Shown in pieces: positions 63,170 through 64,000 of a stretch of 64,000 bases of DNA. The stretch spans positions 1 to 64,000 of the forward strand of contig NZ_VTOL01000016.1 of the NCBI RefSeq assembly GCF_009801115.1, written 5' to 3'. Numbering within the stretch: position 1 is the first letter of the stretch; each line of letters opens with the position of its first letter. The position numbers and the translations under genes were made by a program. The notes under the pieces were generated by a model. That model had not been told where the DNA came from, searched no databases, and saw only the letters and a program-made list of their open reading frames with translations. This stretch comes from Dyadobacter sp. 3J3 (GTDB lineage Bacteria > Bacteroidota > Bacteroidia > Cytophagales > Spirosomataceae).

Positions 63170-64000
63170 GTGAGCAGAAAGCGAATTTTGCTTTTTAAAA
63201 TACTGGCGATATTCTTTCCAGTTATCGTTTTCATTTTGTTGGAATGTGGACTGAGATTATTTGGTTATGGCCTTGATCTTGGTCTTTTTGTTGATGATCC
63301 GAATCACCCTGGTTATCTGGTCATGAATCAGCACACTTCGAAAAAATATTTTGCGCAGCAGCAAAATGCTACGATTGGAAACTACGAATCATTCAGAAAA
63401 CAAAAAGCAGCTGGCACTTTCCGGATTTTTGTTTTGGGTGAATCTACAACCATTGGTTACCCCTACATGCACAATGGTTCGTTTCACCGCTGGCTTCAAT
63501 ATCGACTTACGCATACTTTTCCTGAAAAAGAATTTGAGATCATCAATCTTTCCCTGACTGCTGTTAATTCCTACACTGTTCTTGATTTCGCCAACCAGAT
63601 TATTGATTATCAACCTGATGCCGTTATGGTTTATACAGGGCATAATGAATATTACGGCGCTATGGGCGTAGGCTCGACAAGTTTTGCGGGTTGGAATCCT
63701 GCGTTGATCAGGTTTACTATCAAAACCAGAAATCTGAGAATTATTCAATTTGCCACGAACATTTTTGCCAAATTAAAATCTTCTGCTTCAACTGAAAAAA
63801 TTGACCTTCGCGAAAATCTGATGAAACGGATGGTTTCTGATCAGAAAATTGCCTTGAATTCTGAAAAGTTCAAACAGGGAATTAGTCAGTTTGAAGCGAA
63901 TATGACGGATCTTTGTAAGGTATTTTCAAACAAAAACATTCCGCTTTTCATCAGTACGCTCGTTAGTAATGAAAAGGATTTAAAACCATTTATATCAGAT
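63170..64000 (+). CDS. SGNH/GDSL hydrolase family protein, truncated by the window end
   Basis: An open frame of 277 codons runs from a GTG at 63170 to the window edge without a stop. VSRKRILLFKILAIFFPVIVFILLECGLRLFGYG is a membrane anchor. VLGESTTIGYPYMHNGSFHRWLQYRL carries the GDSL-like block I with the nucleophile Ser, and DAVMVYTGHNEYYGAMG block III with the conserved Asn. Similar anchored SGNH proteins are fused to C-terminal TPR domains in other bacteria; whether this one is cannot be seen. It may modify glycan esters. It starts 31 bases after the palindromic element. Confidence 0.8.
   Translation, partial: MSRKRILLFKILAIFFPVIVFILLECGLRLFGYGLDLGLFVDDPNHPGYLVMNQHTSKKYFAQQQNATIGNYESFRKQKAAGTFRIFVLGESTTIGYPYMHNGSFHRWLQYRLTHTFPEKEFEIINLSLTAVNSYTVLDFANQIIDYQPDAVMVYTGHNEYYGAMGVGSTSFAGWNPALIRFTIKTRNLRIIQFATNIFAKLKSSASTEKIDLRENLMKRMVSDQKIALNSEKFKQGISQFEANMTDLCKVFSNKNIPLFISTLVSNEKDLKPFISD

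Overview
The window looks like a chromosomal segment of a Bacteroidota bacterium, most likely a Cytophagales member close to Dyadobacter (the genus is an inference from gene content). The evidence is a SusC/SusD pair driven by an ECF sigma factor and a FecR anti-sigma factor, a protein with a C-terminal type IX secretion sorting domain, many lipoproteins and Tat-exported sugar enzymes, and a promoter-like TTTG / TA-n-TTTG pair upstream of the iol genes. No rRNA, tRNA, CRISPR array, phage or transposase gene was seen.

Layout. 0.1-8.5 kb: a shortened DUF885-type lipoprotein, a secreted SGNH/sialate-esterase-like protein, a malic enzyme-phosphotransacetylase fusion (maeB), and a nucleoside hydrolase-ribokinase pair. 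8.9-18.1 kb: a large secreted propeller-HEAT-cytochrome c protein, a CocE-type hydrolase, a cupin, an HtrA-like protease, an acetyltransferase and a methyltransferase; three copies of a long palindromic repeat lie at 13.6-14.6 kb. 18.5-22.3 kb: an AT-rich accessory patch of small unknown genes, including a partial duplication of a DUF2251-like gene and a two-gene cassette of unknown function. 22.4-34.0 kb: a LacI-type repressor divergent from a complete inositol catabolism cluster (iolB-C-A-G-transporter-J-D-E), with a LacI-type operator in between. 34.4-41.6 kb: an S41 protease, a small lipoprotein, a PolX homologue whose polymerase site looks degenerate, a frameshifted Gfo/Idh/MocA pseudogene, an AGE-family epimerase and a CsbD protein. 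41.7-43.9 kb: about 27 tandem copies of a 75-bp two-hairpin unit. 44.0-51.7 kb: a 3-hydroxyacyl-CoA dehydrogenase, an esterase and a beta-helix protein, cytochrome bd (cydAB), an FMN reductase and a YceI protein. 51.9-64 kb: sigma factor, FecR, SusC, SusD, a PQQ dehydrogenase with cytochrome c, an exported enolase-superfamily dehydratase, and the start of an SGNH hydrolase cut by the window end.

How the genes work together. The iol cluster encodes the route from imported inositol through inosose, the trione and 5-deoxyglucuronate to the phosphorylated acid, malonate semialdehyde and acetyl-CoA. In the last region the sigma/anti-sigma pair probably senses a ligand through SusC and controls uptake of a glycan or sugar. 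The neighbouring PQQ dehydrogenase and the exported dehydratase suggest oxidation of sugars to acids in the periplasm.

Intergenic DNA is unusually rich in palindromic, MITE-like elements. At least five different families are visible, and one of them has expanded into the tandem array.
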